NCBI RefSeq assembly: GCF_031877795.1
Contig: NC_133971.1
Span: 14,982,325 to 15,046,324 of the forward strand
Origin: Strix aluco
Lineage: Eukaryota; Chordata; Aves; Strigiformes; Strigidae
Reading direction: 5' to 3'
DNA: 64,000 nucleotides
Numbering within the stretch: the first letter of the stretch is position 1; every line of letters starts with the position of its first letter. The notes under the pieces are model-generated. The model was not told where the DNA came from. It made no database searches and saw only the letters and a list, made by a program, of their open reading frames with translations. Positions 1 through 13,113 of the stretch are shown here, in pieces. The translations under genes and the position numbers were made by a program.

Positions 1-3000
1 TTCTGAAAGATCAAGAGGGAGATGACAACAATTAAAAACTATACATCTCCTTTTCTGTAAACAAGACAAACATGTGTAACATCACAGTAAAGTTGCTTTT
101 ACTTTAAGATGGTACTTGTCTGATCACCATACCGTACTGTGTGATGTGGCTGTGGCACTCCTGAGTTAAGACCATCATGCCAAATGAGTGCCCATAGAAA
201 CCACGTATTTGTTAGTATTTAGTATATTGCTTAGAATAGCATAGCCACAAATAAGCTACAGAAATCATAGCAAACAAGGGCTAATTGCATAGGAGCACTT
301 ATTGTACAGGAGTGCTAGGCTTTTTTCTGCTGTTTGTAACACAGAAATAAGCATTTACATTGTAATGTACTTTGAGGAATAAAATAAATCTGTATAATGT
401 ATTTCAAAGTTACTATGGCACTCTACGACTCCTTCCCTTTAGAAAGGGGCAAAATAACTAAACGATAAAGTCACTAATGATTCACTGATCAGTTGGAACA
501 CAGTAACTCTGATCAAAAAGACTTCTAGGCAACACCTCACCCTGAAGTCTTGGCAAAGAGCTTATTTTACACGTCCTAATGAGTACTATGTAATTTTTTT
601 CTGCAGGAGTCTGATCAAAAAACACCCCAAAGCCAGAGATTAAGAACATACATAAGTGTTCATGCTGTGCCACAAAAAAAAACTTTTGGTCCACAGATCC
701 TCTTCTTCTGTGTTTCTGAACTACACTATTAGTCAGGAAAACATATTCAAGAGCCTCAAAACTGACAACTGTCTAAACAAATTAATATTTGCATACAATG
801 AATACATTTACTTAGCAGGCATTGCAATGCTACTCTTAAAATCCTTCTTTGTGTAAGGTTTGCAACATCAGGACACAGGCCTAGCCAAATACCCACTCCA
901 CTAAAGAGCAAACATTATGGAAAAAAAAGGTGAATATTTGGTGGAAAGAAAAAAAGATTTAAGAGGCATAATCAATTTAACTCTGATGTCAGCTCATGGG
1001 AATCATATCAGCAGCACTGAATTAGTACTCTTACCAGTTTACAATGCATTTGGCATGGTAGCAGATACTCTCAAATGTCTGATAAATCTAATGTTAGACT
1101 TTTAAAAATCTAAAAAGCATTGTGACAAAACCAGATTCAAAGCACTGATACATGTAAATTTACTTCTAAAGCTCAGCTGAGCTAATGGCTTGCTCCTGAC
1201 AAAAGGAGATCCCAATTCCTCTTCCTTCTCTTTTTCCAACTACACACCAGTCCCTTGCTCCTTCTGCTCTCATGTGCCCTCTTCCTCTACTGCACTGGCT
1301 TTGGTATTTCTCAGATCCCTCAACAAATTAACTGAGAGCATCCAGCAGAAAGCTATTTCTATAGTTTCTCTTGGATTCATTTACTGAGGTTTACTAAGTT
1401 GAATCAGCACACCGCAAGGCCAGAGAAGCATAACAGGAAGGAACACAAAGCTGAAGGGGGGAAAACAGAGAGCGACAAGATCCTCCCCTTTTCAGCACTT
1501 GCAAGCTGATGACGCAGTTCAGCTCCCTTCAACAACGTGGCTATGAACCATCTTTAAACCTTGGACGACAGACAGCTGATAGGTAACTCAAACAGCCCTC
1601 TGATTTCTCAAGGCTGATTTGGTTCAACACTGTTTCAACCTCTACAACACCTCATACAATGGTGAAATCACGGAAAGGCAGGTCTAAGAAGGGAACAGCA
1701 TTTTGCATGACTAAATGCAATTTTTAAAGTTTCTAAGCTAAAATAATGGGGGTTTTTATTTAAAAATTGAATACATCATCCAAAAAAGCCCAATAGAAAG
1801 AACACATTTACAGCCCCCTATTGCTAACAAAAGACTAAACAAGATATCAAGAAACTACTGAAATCCTGTATCACACACACTATTTTTCCTCTTACTCTAA
1901 CAGCAAATGTCATGTAATAACAAACTACTAAACCACTTTCATAACAGCACATTTCAGACAAAAGCAATTTATATTAGTATCAGGTGAACACAGACTTAAA
2001 TTTTGTGGTGTTCCCTGTTTGGTTTTGTTTTGTTCCTGTTTTCATGGAGAAATTAAAGGGAAAGGATACACAGTCTAAATGTTATGGAGAAATAAAATCC
2101 ATGCACGATAAAACAGCATGATAAAACATAGTTGAAATAATACATATCATTTACCTATTAATTCAACTCTCCCAGAACAGCTCCAATATTGCAAGTAGTT
2201 TGGGATTTTTTTAAACTCCTCCCATACATGGTTTTGCTGAATTATACTACTCTGAACTGACAAAATGGTACAATTTAAAATTCTGGCATCTGATGATTAT
2301 AAACAAATATTACATTTCTGAAGCCACAGATGTAAAGCACAGAATGTTATTTAAAGTTTGGGTTGGGTTTTTTTTTTTAAACAAAAAAGCCATAACCAAA
2401 ACTAGTTCTATTTTAAGCATGGAATTCAACTAGAAAAGCCGGAGAGGTTTCTTGTAACATAATAATCTATGATTCTAAGCTACTGAAAAATCTTTTACAA
2501 TACTCTCTCCCTAAGGTAGCTCAGAACAAGTCATGATGCAACACTTATATGCAAAGTTATGATACTACTAATTTTAGATGTCCCACATAAACTGTCTGCA
2601 AGTCATCACAAACAAATGCTAACCGATTATTTAAATATTTTTCAAACAAAAAAAAAAACCATCCAGTTCCCTCACACCAATATCATAGTGTTTTTTCCAA
2701 AAGAAGGTCATATAAACATTTGTCTACAAATGAACTTTGAGAAGTACTGTAACAGTAGGTAATGTAAATTTTTGTTTCTTTTATGCACTTAAGAAAGCAC
2801 AGGTTTCTGAAAAAATAAAAAAGGTTACTGAATGACTGGAAGTAGTTTTTAACACCTTTCCAGCAGCAATTTATTGACGAAAAAAAGTCCACTAAGCATT
2901 CACATTTTTCTGAATGGGTAATGTTTGTCTGGCCCATATGTAACAAAAAAAATTCCATACATCTGAGAACTTCTATTACATAAATACCACAAACAGAAAA

Positions 3001-4189
3001 GGATAGAAAGGAAACGCAGAGATAGGGTTTTACCAGTGTAAGGTTTTTAACTGAAAACAACCTCAGCCAAAACATTTGCAACTGGTGGGCAGAGTCATAG
3101 GCAGATACATCACCAGTGTTCTATTTACATCTACTCTGAATAGCTCTAAAAGATGATTTTCAAAAACTAGCTTGCCAGGGAAGCTGTCTTCACATCAAAA
3201 CACCTTTCTGCCTACGACTGTAAGTTACTCCAAAAGTAAAATCCAAATGAGTCTCTAATAAGAGGTTACTAATAATAATGGACGCAGTTGACAAGCAAGA
3301 GCTAGTGAACAAGGAGACATTTGTGGAAACTTTTTGAATTAACATCTACTACCATGTGTTAAAATTCTTCATTAATTTTGCAGACAAACTAATAATGGTT
3401 TGGTTTACATGTCAGGCCCAAATTCTTCAGAAAATGGAAACTAGGCAAGTTTCAACAACAAACTAATTAAAACAAATCACATTTCCCTTATTAATTTATA
3501 GAGCTTATGACTGGAAGATACTATGAAAACATCCCATCTTCTGCCCAAATTTGGACTATTTTCTTTATTTTTATAATCCTGTTTCAAGTTATGCAAGGTC
3601 TTCCACAACTATTCTTAAAGACTAACCCATATTCTAGTAATTATCACCACCAGGTTTCTCATGAGACCATACTATTACTTCCTGTAAGGACACAACAATT
3701 CTTTCCTCAGCATTCTTAAAACATCCCTGCATACTTGCTATTAAACAGCACTGCACTTAAGAGCAGGGGTTTTCAATGAACTACCTCAAATCTTTGTTCT
3801 GAATGGTTACAGTAATGTTAGTACTACATAAGATGTATGAGTAATTCAAATAAATGGTTCCAATATATATTAAATTTGGCTCCCTTCCTCAAAAACTCTC
3901 AATAGATCAGTATACATTACCTGGTTAAACCTACACTTGCCGTCAGCCTCATACACCCCTTCCCTACAGCACTATCACGCTGAATACCAGTAGCAGGACA
4001 AAACTTCCGGACGCTCAATTTTTAACGCAGTAAAATGTTGACATCAGCAGAATATCTTATTTACAAGCTTTTGCTACATAGCACATAAACAATAACTTGT
4101 GAAATATTTTAAAAATAAAGACAATTGATTTTAACTAGGGGTTTTTTGTTTGAAAAGAGAGGAGAAACAATGTAACTGTTGCATGTTAC
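1..4189 (-). other. JMY: JMY intron 1, distal part
   Basis: This is AT-rich sequence downstream of the JMY exon 1 splice donor in the sense of the gene, so it is read as intron 1. I found no further JMY exon: nothing resembles the coiled-coil or WH2 parts of the protein. A 132-codon open frame on the minus strand at 2683-3081 is Cys/Phe/Tyr-rich, has no recognisable motif and is probably chance. Confidence 0.6.
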
Positions 4190-5010
4190 ATAAACTTGAA
4201 AGGCTTGAGAGGTGGGCCAATGCAAACCTCATGAAGTTCCACAAAGCCAAGTGCAAGGTCCTGCACGTGGGTCAGGGCAAACCCTGGTACCCATACAGGC
4301 TGGGCAATGAGTGGATTGAGAGCAGCCCTGCAGAGAAGGACTTGGGGGTATCAGTGGATATAAAACTGACTATGAACCAACAATGTGCATTCACAGCCCA
4401 GAAAGCCAATTGCATCCTTGCCTGCACCAAGAGGAACATGGCCAGCAGGTCGAGGAAGGTGATTCTGTCCCTCTACTCTGCTCTCATGAGACCCCACCTG
4501 GAGGACTCCGTTCAGCTCTGGAGCCCCAAGCATAAGAAGGACATGGACCTGCTCAAGAGGGTCCAGAGGAGGCCATGAAGATGGTCAGGGGGCTGGAGCA
4601 CCTCCTTTATGAGGACAGGCCGAGAGAGTTGGGGTTGTTCAGCCTGGAGGAAAGAAGGCTCTGGGGAGACCTTATAGTGGCCTTCCCCTACTGAAGGGGG
4701 GCCTACAGGAAGGATGTGGAGGGACTCTTTATCAGGGAGTGCAGTGATAGGATGAAGAGTAACGGTTTTAAAGTGACAGATTGATTAGATATTAGGAATA
4801 AATTCTTTCCTGTGAGGGTGGTGAGACCCTGGAAGAGGTTGCCCAGAGAGGCTGTGGATGTCCCCTCCCTGGAAGTGTTCAAGGCCAGGCTGGACAGGGC
4901 TTTGAGTGACCCGATCTAGTGGAAGGTGTCCCTGCCCATGGCAGGGGGGTTGGAACTAGATGATCTTTAAAAGGCCCCTTCCAACCCAAACCATTCTATG
5001 ATTCTATGAT
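4190..5010 (+). mobile_element. CR1 LINE 3' fragment, antisense in JMY intron 1
   Basis: The sequence encodes the C-terminal end of CR1 ORF2, including a stretch reading [12 protein letters not shown] and the [11 protein letters not shown] motif, followed by the CR1 3' UTR. It ends in the diagnostic tail of two copies of ATTCTATG near 4990-5010. It is 5'-truncated, as is usual for CR1. The reading frame is open from about 4150 to 4578 and then broken. It lies antisense to JMY and is of the same subfamily type as the copies near 14.5 kb and 57 kb. Confidence 0.93.
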
Positions 5011-5591
5011 ATTACTGAGAACTCCTGAGTACTCCAGTCGCTCAAAAAACAAAAAATCACAAAACAGGTTCTAGGTGCAGGTTCCTCTACAGAGTTCAAT
5101 ACATGCTCATTTGCTTCTCTTGCTTTTGTATGATATTAAAAAAATACAGTGTGGCATTACAGAATCACCCAGAGTAAAAGTATCACCAAATGCTAATAGT
5201 TGATTCCCCTCTGGAGAAAATAAAGGAAGAAGAGGTTTAAGCCTATTCAGAAGATACTCTCAACCGCTGAAGGAACAGGTTCAACATCCCACCTTATTCT
5301 ACTGCCTATTCTACTGACTGAAGATAGCAGTCTTCAGATACAGATACATAACATCCCTGCGTTAGTCAATATGAATCTTAAGAATATCATTATTCTTCCC
5401 TCTTCACCTGTCCTATCTTCTCTCTCTACCATATTCCTTAGGGCTAAGTTTTCATCTCTTGAAAAGGTAAAAAAGTTTTGCTAGATGTATCTTTAGTTGG
5501 ACTGAGTCCTCATTTCGACTGAAGTTTTCTCCACTAACAGCAATAACCTGGTAGACTGCAATGATATGTTTCTACTAATATTAAAAAAATA

Positions 5592-5664
5592 ACATTGTGT
5601 AGAATATAGTGATACCGTTCATTAAGACTTAAGTTCTGTCAAGGAAGACCTAATTTTTCAAGCA
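5592..5664 (+). repeat. 73-bp exact direct repeat, copy 1
   Basis: Identical base for base to 6507-6579. It begins ACATTGTGTAG and ends TTTCAAGCA. The flanks diverge immediately on both sides (A before copy 1, T before copy 2; CTG after copy 1, GAT after copy 2). Unit starts are 915 bp apart. Confidence 0.95.
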
Positions 5665-6506
5665 CTGTTAAAAGCACCTCCTCAAAGAGAAAAAAATGTA
5701 TGTGCAGCATTTCTGAAAATCTCTGCTTTTCAGTCCCTTCTTCAGCTCTGCAGTAGCAATATTTACACATATAAAGAACATAAACCTCACTGATCCTCTG
5801 TAAGCAGTGTCTTATCATATTATAGAAAGAAATGTAAAAAGATGAAGTGATTAGAATGAATCTGCTTTCAAATTCTAAATGTGCTTGGGTAATACTATGT
5901 CAGCCAGAAACACAGAGGAAAAAAGTTGTTACTGGATTAAGAAAGCAGTATTAAAAGGCACTGATTTGAAGGTAGGACATTCAATTGAAGAGAAAGAAAA
6001 TTATGCTGGAAAATCTGAGAAAAAATATGCAAGAAAACAAAGGTAAACATGAAGAAAAGACAACCCAACACCGTCTCTAAAAGGTAAGAAATTAAGTGAG
6101 CTGTGAAACCCAAGGAGCACAGTGGGTTACAGAGTGTTTATTATATAGGTTGTTTACACCTCTTCAATATATGCTGGCATATGAAAATGCTGCAACTGCA
6201 TATCAGCTAAAACAAAACCCAGAGGAAAGTCTACTTCTGCATCTAGGGAAACGAAACAATTCAGATTTTGAAGGGGAATATCAAATAAAACAATCAGCAG
6301 AATAGTCCCCCAACTACAAGACATAAATGGATCCCCAATCCCAGTTTAAGCAGTTAGGCAGAGCATATATTGCATTTTATTTCCTTTTTTAGCTCCCAGG
6401 TATTTAGATAAAGACATGAACTATGAGACTGGCTAGCTGCTGTCTTCAGTTTCTAAAAATTAAGTCTAAGCTTACTACCTAAGGGTCACACATGGAGAAT
6501 AAGAGT

Positions 6507-6579
6507 ACATTGTGTAGAATATAGTGATACCGTTCATTAAGACTTAAGTTCTGTCAAGGAAGACCTAATTTTTCAAGCA
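6507..6579 (+). repeat. 73-bp exact direct repeat, copy 2
   Basis: Second copy of the 73-bp segment at 5592-5664, same orientation, no mismatch. Neither copy resembles the CR1 or LTR sequences elsewhere in the window. Confidence 0.95.
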
Positions 6580-9500
6580 GATGTCCTTTTCTTTGTATAC
6601 ATATATAACTTGTCCATGTTTTAAAGAAACATACATTATTTTAAGCATTCTGCTGCTTTCAAATACAGCTCTAGTATTCATGATTTCAGCCAGCTCTTGT
6701 CAAACTGAAGACATTAATAAAGCAATACATGAAGTCTATACATATATGCCATAAGTGCACTGTAGAAGGGGGAGAAAAAAAAAAAAGAAACAAATTACTT
6801 CAAATCTGAAACAAGTATCAACAGATCTCACAAAAAGGCTAATAAAAACAAACAAAAAAAATCTAATTAACCTATAATCACAAGCCTATAAATCTCTGAA
6901 ACAATCTGCTGCTACCTATAAAACAGAAATAAAAGGGAAGGGCAGCAGAAAAAGTTAAACTCTTACTCAAGATGATATCAAATGGAAGAAGGATAAAAGA
7001 TAAAATATTTACAATTAAAAGGTAAATAGTTATTTTGCTTAGGACTTAAAAGGTTTTAATACAGAGACTAAAGAGAGAACCAAATACTATGGTAATGTGG
7101 TCTAATGTCCTTTAAATACTGGATTCCTAGAACTCATTTTAAAGCACATATTTTAAAATGGTATGTCATCACATCTTAGATTTTCAGCAACTGTGAGTCC
7201 ACCATATGATTAAGCTGTGTCATATTTAATTATCCTTGCTGCTATAAGGGTCCAAGAATCTCAAGTGCTATAGCCCTCTCTACCTTACTACCACATCTTC
7301 CAGTAATATCACATCATCAGCAAGTGTTTAACTTTAAACATGGATTTACCTATACAGAACACAATTCAGAAACTCACTGAAACACTGAAAACAAAATATC
7401 CATGTGATTTAAGATTTTTATAATTTGCAGCAAAGGGATGGGGGGGAACTACTCCACATTTAATTCTGCTTATCTGAAAATGTGTCACAGTGCCCTCACT
7501 ATTGAGTTTGATGCTTGCAGAATGAGTCAGGTGTGAAGTTCCAACACCTAAAATGACAAGCCTTTATTTTACCTCATTTTCTTTTTAATTTTTTAAAATT
7601 TAAATTTCCTTATTTATTTTTCCTTAGCCTTTCTAGCCTCTTGAATCAAAACAAAATTAAGTTAACCAACATAAGATAAAAGTTTTCAGGGATATCCTCA
7701 TGCTTAGTAAAATATTCCACTATACAGAGGAAGGAGATTTAAAATAGCCGTAAATCCTCACTCTCAAGGCAGTCTTAAGTTAGCCACAGAAAATAAGATG
7801 CTCTTAGAATTTCTTCAGAATTCAATCATGCACTAAAAAGTGTTTCTGAACTGTCCTATTAAAGCAATTCAAAACAACATACACAGAACAGAGGTGCAAA
7901 ATGGTCTTAAAACAGTCTGCCTGCAGACACTAGAATTCATAGGTTTTACAGAGCAACAAGAAACCAAGAGCATTTTATAACTGGCATTCAAAATCCTACA
8001 GACTATGGTCTACCAAATTTTAGACTGCCATGGCAATTAAGAGCTATAAGGAACAGGGAGATTCACAGGAGTCATTAACTCAAAGATGCTGAAGTAGGCA
8101 TGTAATGTAAAGACAGGCTTCCCAAACTCACAACCCACTATGCAAGAGCAAGTAAAAGGATAAGCATACAATGGAGTATGGTTGTTGGCATGGCTACATC
8201 ACCAAACCCTCTTAACCAGAGTTTATACTAACACCACTTTTTATTCAGGAAAACAGACTACATGCAACCTTTTGCCAACACAGCACTGACAAAGAGATAT
8301 GACATCATCTTTGATATTACTATACTCACAAGAATTTACAAGCATGTACACTTATCCTAGAAAAACTCCCCTGTTATAGAAGGAACACAGACAGCAAACT
8401 GGCAGGAGCAGGAGTACAGAGTCGAACTTTATCTGCCTTCTAGATGAAAAGTTCAAGATTTGGAAATACCGGCCAAGAAGCTGGAATCCCAAACAAGGAT
8501 TCAATGGCATCCTCTCTGTTGAAATAATAACATCTTTTTATCTGGTTACTAACTGATTCTGTATCATGTTCCCATTTGGGAGCTTAGATCTCTAGCTGAG
8601 CACCCAAGGAATTTTTTAGACAGGTATAAACTTACTAAAGAAGGGCTCCAAACAAGTGTTTACTATTTTTCAAAAATGAGGTAGAACAATATTTGCTCCT
8701 TTAAATACAAGTTTTTACTTTAACATAAATTAAATTCCTAAACTATTCCAGAATTAATAGTTTTATTTGAAAAAAATAAAAGATGTGCAAAACTGCAAAT
8801 TATACAGAAGAAAATAATTCCAGATCACGCAGTTCCTCTACAACTACTTCTCTTCCTCATCTTGGATCTGTTTCTACTTGCAACACCTTTCTGACTTATT
8901 AAAGGTTGATAATTGAGACAAACGTCTATTAGAAAAAATAACAATTATTAACTGCTGTGAAAATAAACGGGCTTGTGTGTAACTTATGGAAAGCAACAGA
9001 TGGCCAAACAGGGGATGCTGAAACAATGTACATGAGAGGTTTTGTTGCCCACTTTGCTTCTCCACCCCAAAGAATATAATCAGCAGAAACTGCAAGCATT
9101 TCTCAAGTAGTACTCTAACTGCACAGAGGAATCTGTCCTGGAAAAAAGTGATATATGAAATAATTATAAATGGCAGAGGCATATTTTAAGATGTTACGCC
9201 AAGGTCTTGGAGTTGTAAATTTGTATTTTGCGCAATTTTATATTAATGAAGACGCATTCATTATTCTCCTATATGTTTTGGTTACCAATGCTGTTCAATC
9301 ACTGCCCCTTTACCCCAAAAGTTCTTGTTAAGAGGTAAAATCATTTAAAATTGCAGGAATCCAACATTCCTGCAAACAGCTAACACGCAGACTTCAAGCA
9401 CAGATGGAAAAGTAAATTTAAGTGAGAGATGAAAAATAGATTCAGTGGGTTTTCTTTAAAGTACAAAAAACCTTTACTTCATAAGTGCCTAACACTACCC

Positions 9501-11551
9501 ATCATCCATTGCTTCATTTGCTTAGAATTGCAATGACAAACAGTATCAGTATTTGCTTAAAAGAAAGACATTTCCTGTGGCCAAAGTAAACCACTACAAG
9601 GTAAGGAAAAGAGAAACCTGAGAGCCAAGAGGGAAAGAGCAGGTCATTCTATTGGTTTCTTTTCTTAAACATGAACTACCTTTAATTAAAGAAGGATCGA
9701 TTTACACAACTGACAGAAGTACAGTTGTACTGACTTTAGGTACACTACTGGATTGGTCACCATGGGAAAGGAAGGTTGTACTGTAGTCAAATACAAACAT
9801 CGTCTCTGCTATTTTGTCTGCACCATGTTTGGAACATTAACAGAGTAAGATGTTGTAGTTTTAGAGATCTTGACGGATAAAGCTTGCATTGCCTACTCAT
9901 TAGCGATCTATTTTTTGCCAATAGTACCGGCACTAACAAAATAGAAGTTGAGATTCTCCAAGAAACAAACAGTTCTTGCTCAGTAATTCTGAATTAGTGT
10001 TTCATCAAAAACATCATGTGCTTTGAGTCAGGTATCTGGTTCCCAAACTCCGTATGTTTAACAGGAACTTCTCTTGCCCTGCTCAGGTCCTTATAAAAAC
10101 TGCTGAGCTGAAGCCTAAGTCAATCTAAGCAGACACTCTCAAACAGTCACGCAGTCAAACAAAGAAGCAAAAGACAGTATGTTTTCATATTCTCTGGACT
10201 AAAACTACTGCAGAGGACTATTAGACTAATTACCAGTTGTATACCAAAATTAGCAAGGATTAATCCAGTCCTTTAAATAGCCATGAAAAAAAGAAAAATC
10301 ACAATGATATACCCTAACATAACCATTTGGAAATAAACTTTTACTTGACAATGCTACACTTGGATGCTCTTACCATGATCTCATCATTGATAAAACAATT
10401 TTCTCACACTCTGTAACTCCAGTCACTAAGGAAAAGCTCGGCCTGAATCCTACAAAGACTCAAAACTATGCCATCAAGACAGACAGCAAGCAGACATGCT
10501 CATACTCCATCAAGGGAAAAACGTTGACCACCACTCATTTTTGAACACACAACACTGGTAGGATACACACTGGCAGCCAAAGCAGTCAAACTTGACCTAT
10601 AAGCATACAACAGAATTTAGATGGCATTTGCAAAAATAAACAACTCCACAACCTGATTCATACACATAGCCACAACTAGACAGACCCTGGTACGTTCTGG
10701 ACAGAGGTGACTGAAACATAAGAACAAGTGTAAAATTCTCCTTTTACACTGGGGAAATCCAGGTCCTCATATACCTCAGCCCACAAAGATGTGGAAAAAA
10801 TTCTCACACACCGATGCTAGAAGATAAATAGCAGAACCTCCTCAACTACTTTCGTCTAAACAGTGTATGGTACGAGAGAGGGTGTGTCCTGAAACATTCA
10901 GGTCTTGCCAGACACTAGCAACGTCGACGCAGGAAATACTTGCTAGGACCTGACAGCTTGGTTTTCAAAACGCCAACTCTAAGAACTTACCAGCTGAACA
11001 AAAACTGTAGTTACTCTAATTACACTAGAAAACATCATCTCACTTGAAATACCAAATTCAGCGCCCAGAGCTTGTAGGAACCTAGAATTTTTTGGCCTCA
11101 AGTGTCTAAACTGTACTGTCAAAATAAACACCATGTTACTGCTCCCGTTAAACAGAAAAATTCAGATGCCAACACGTCCTGCTGCAAAGCAATGCAAAAC
11201 CAAAAATCTGTGAGACCTTGCCAAATCCATCAGATACTTGTTCACAAACTTCCACATTTGACTGCACATAATAAAGTACTGAGTACTCACACAACCAGGG
11301 AAATCTGCACCTTCTCAAATCCAGGCCCAGAGACCCTGGAAACGTTAAGCCTCATTTTCTTACTGAGATTCTCAAAGCTTTTTTTTTTGTTTTTTTAAAC
11401 TAGACAGTTTTCCTGTGCTTATTTTTTTTGTCCCATGGTTCGATCAATTCTGCAGAAGTAGAGGGGAGCAGCTCGAGATAAAAACTAAAGAAGATGTCAC
11501 GGTGTAAGGCAAAGGTAACGCTAACGTGGAGTTATCTGGACCATGCAGTAG

Positions 11552-11557
11552 CCTCAC
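11552..11557 (-). other. JMY: JMY exon 1 splice donor
   Basis: On the minus strand the coding sequence reads CAG GAG then GTGAGG, a good GT donor. After the donor, similarity to the family stops and the frame continues into non-homologous residues. The exon ends in phase 0. Confidence 0.85.
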
Positions 11558-12445
11558 CTCCTGGATTCGCCTGCGGGCCCGCTGCAGCACCTCCTCGTAC
11601 CCCTTCTGTCGCAGCTCACTCAGGCTCTCGTAATACTCTTCGGGGTCGTCAGTCTCGGTAAAGAGTACCTGCGAAAGGATCTTCCAGCCGCAGGTGTCCA
11701 AGCTGTGGACCAAGTAAACTTGCAGTCTGGAGCAGAGAGCGTCCATCTCCTGCTCAGACAGCTCCGGGGCTCCGAAGAGCACCGTCCACATGCCCGAGGG
11801 CTCCTCGGGGAAGGCAGGCAGGTAGGGCTCCAGCTCCGAGTTCACCGAGCACAGCTGCTGGTGCACGGCCCGCAAGTCTTGGAAGGAGAAGAGGCCGGCC
11901 CAGCTGCACTCCTCCCCCGCGGGCTCCGCATCGGGAGCGGCCGGCTCGGCTGCCTGCAGCGGTGAGGGCGGCAGAGACAGCGCGGCGGCCGCCTCCTCCT
12001 TCCTCAGCTCCAGCACTTCGATCTCTTCGGCGGCACCTGCCGCCTCCGGGCCCCGTTGCGGCCTCCGGGCCGGGCTGCTCTTGGCGCGCAGCGGACTCTT
12101 CGGCAGCGCCTCGGCCGCCGCGCCCCGCTCGGAGCCCCGCAGCCACGGCTCGGCGCGGGGACGCGAGGAGCCCCGCGGCAGGCCGGCGTCCCCACGCGCC
12201 GCGGGGCTGCCGGCCTTGGCGGCGGCTCTGGCCTCGGGGCCGGCGGGGCCGCCGCGGCGAAGCTCACGGGAGCCGCTGCGCTGGCGCTGCGCCGTGCGGT
12301 TGTGGCAGGTGATGGCGAACTTGCCCTCGATCTCGTTCCAGGCCACGATGAAGACGAACTTGTGCTTCTCCCGCTCCTGGAAGGCGTGCGGCCTGACGGC
12401 CACCCAGTCGGCCTCCAGCGTCTCCTCCAGGGCGAAGGCGGACAT
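11558..12445 (-). CDS. JMY: JMY exon 1: junction-mediating and regulatory protein, N-terminal part
   Basis: JMY is a p300/CBP cofactor of p53 and also a WHAMM-family actin nucleator that works through Arp2/3 and WH2 domains. This exon encodes 296 residues in phase 0. The start is the ATG at 12443-12445, because the protein then begins MSAFALEETLEADW, matching the conserved JMY N-terminus. A run reading EKHKFVFIVAWNEIEGKFAI is the conserved N-terminal WHAMM/JMY domain. Residues of roughly 60-160 form an Ala/Arg/Gly/Pro-rich low-complexity linker. Conserved sequence then resumes around QDLRAVHQQLCSVNSELEPYL and continues to the donor. The coiled-coil, proline-rich and WH2-CA parts must be encoded by exons beyond the left edge. 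An in-frame ATG 44 codons upstream (12575-12577) is an alternative start. JMY is preferred over WHAMM because of the N-terminal match and the adjacent BHMT. Confidence 0.93.
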
Positions 12446-12563
12446 GGCGCTGCGCGGCTTCCCACACGCTCCCCCCACCCTCCCCGCTCCCGTCCCGTCA
12501 GCCGCCGCCGCCTGCCCCGCCGCTCGCCGGCCGGCAACGGCTCCCGCAGCCCCGCGCGCCGCC

Positions 12564-12584
12564 TCACTGCCCACCATCAGCCAT
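12564..12584 (-). promoter_or_regulatory. Six-codon uORF in the JMY 5' leader
   Basis: On the minus strand an ATG at 12582-12584 opens a six-residue frame, MADGGQ, closed by TGA at 12564-12566. Its start context has A at -3 and G at +4, close to the Kozak optimum. The in-frame upstream JMY ATG at 12575-12577 overlaps this uORF in another frame. Whether the ATG is in the mature mRNA depends on the start site, which the sequence does not fix. Confidence 0.45.
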
Positions 12585-12587
12585 CTT
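12580..12587 (-). promoter_or_regulatory. YY1-like site AAGATGGC
   Basis: The minus strand reads AAGATGGC, the core of the YY1 motif that often lies just downstream of the start site in CpG-island promoters. It includes the ATG of the uORF, so it may act at both levels. This is a motif match only. Confidence 0.4.
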
Positions 12588-12797
12588 AGCGGCGGGGGGC
12601 CGGGGCAGGCGCCGAGCGGGGAGGATGCGCCGAATCCCCGCCGGGGCGGCGAGGGGGGGTGAGGTGGGAGGGCGGAGAGGAATCACCTCCTCTCTGCTCG
12701 GAGCCCGCGGCCGAGGAATCCCGCCGCCGCCGGTGGTCATCAACCTGCCGCCGCGGCGGACAATGCTCGGTGCCCCGCACAGGTACTTCACGCGCGT

Positions 12798-12803
12798 CAC
12801 GTG
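12798..12803. promoter_or_regulatory. E-box CACGTG in a GTCACGTGGG context
   Basis: A palindromic CACGTG with a preceding GT, close to the USF/MiT-TFE type of site. It lies about 350 bp upstream of the JMY start codon. Motif match only. Confidence 0.35.
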
Positions 12804-12909
12804 GGGCAGGATCTGTTTACAAGCGGCGGTGGCGCTGCGGCAACTCAGCGCCGGCCCCGCCCCGCGGCCTCCCGAGGCTCCGCCCCCCGCCCCGCAGGAC
12901 GCCTTCCCC

Positions 12910-12914
12910 ATTGG
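12910..12914. promoter_or_regulatory. Inverted CCAAT box
   Basis: The plus strand reads CATTGGCTG, so the minus strand reads CAGCCAATG, a good NF-Y site in the sense direction of JMY. Confidence 0.45.
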
Positions 12915-12956
12915 CTGCCGCCCGGGTTTCTCCGACGGAGGATGATGGGTGACGCC

Positions 12957-12963
12957 TGACGTC
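12957..12963. promoter_or_regulatory. CRE-like TGACGTC
   Basis: Seven of the eight bases of the TGACGTCA ATF/CREB palindrome are present, and the eighth is T. It lies about 45 bp from the CCAAT box. Confidence 0.4.
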
Positions 12964-13113
12964 TCGCGCGCGCCTCCTCGCCGCCGGCCACGCTCGCGGT
13001 CTCCCGCCCCCCCCCCCCCACCCCCGCGCGACTGTGGTGGGCGGGGGGAGGGTGATGCCCGTCCCCGCCCCTTCCCTCGGACGTACGACGCGGCCGCTCG
13101 GGCGCCCCGCGCC

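Larger units (their letters stand above)
5011..11557 (-). other. JMY: JMY intron 1, proximal part
   Basis: AT-rich intron sequence between the CR1 fragment and the exon 1 donor. No exon, RNA gene or well-preserved transposon was recognised. It contains an exact 73-bp direct repeat, listed separately. An open frame at 8874-9182 (minus) and one at 11102-11398 (plus) have no recognisable content. Confidence 0.6.

Noticed and set aside
2683..3081. 132-codon minus-strand open frame in JMY intron 1
   Set aside because: Cys/Phe/Tyr-rich, no domain, no splice signals linking it to JMY, and its composition follows the AT-rich background.
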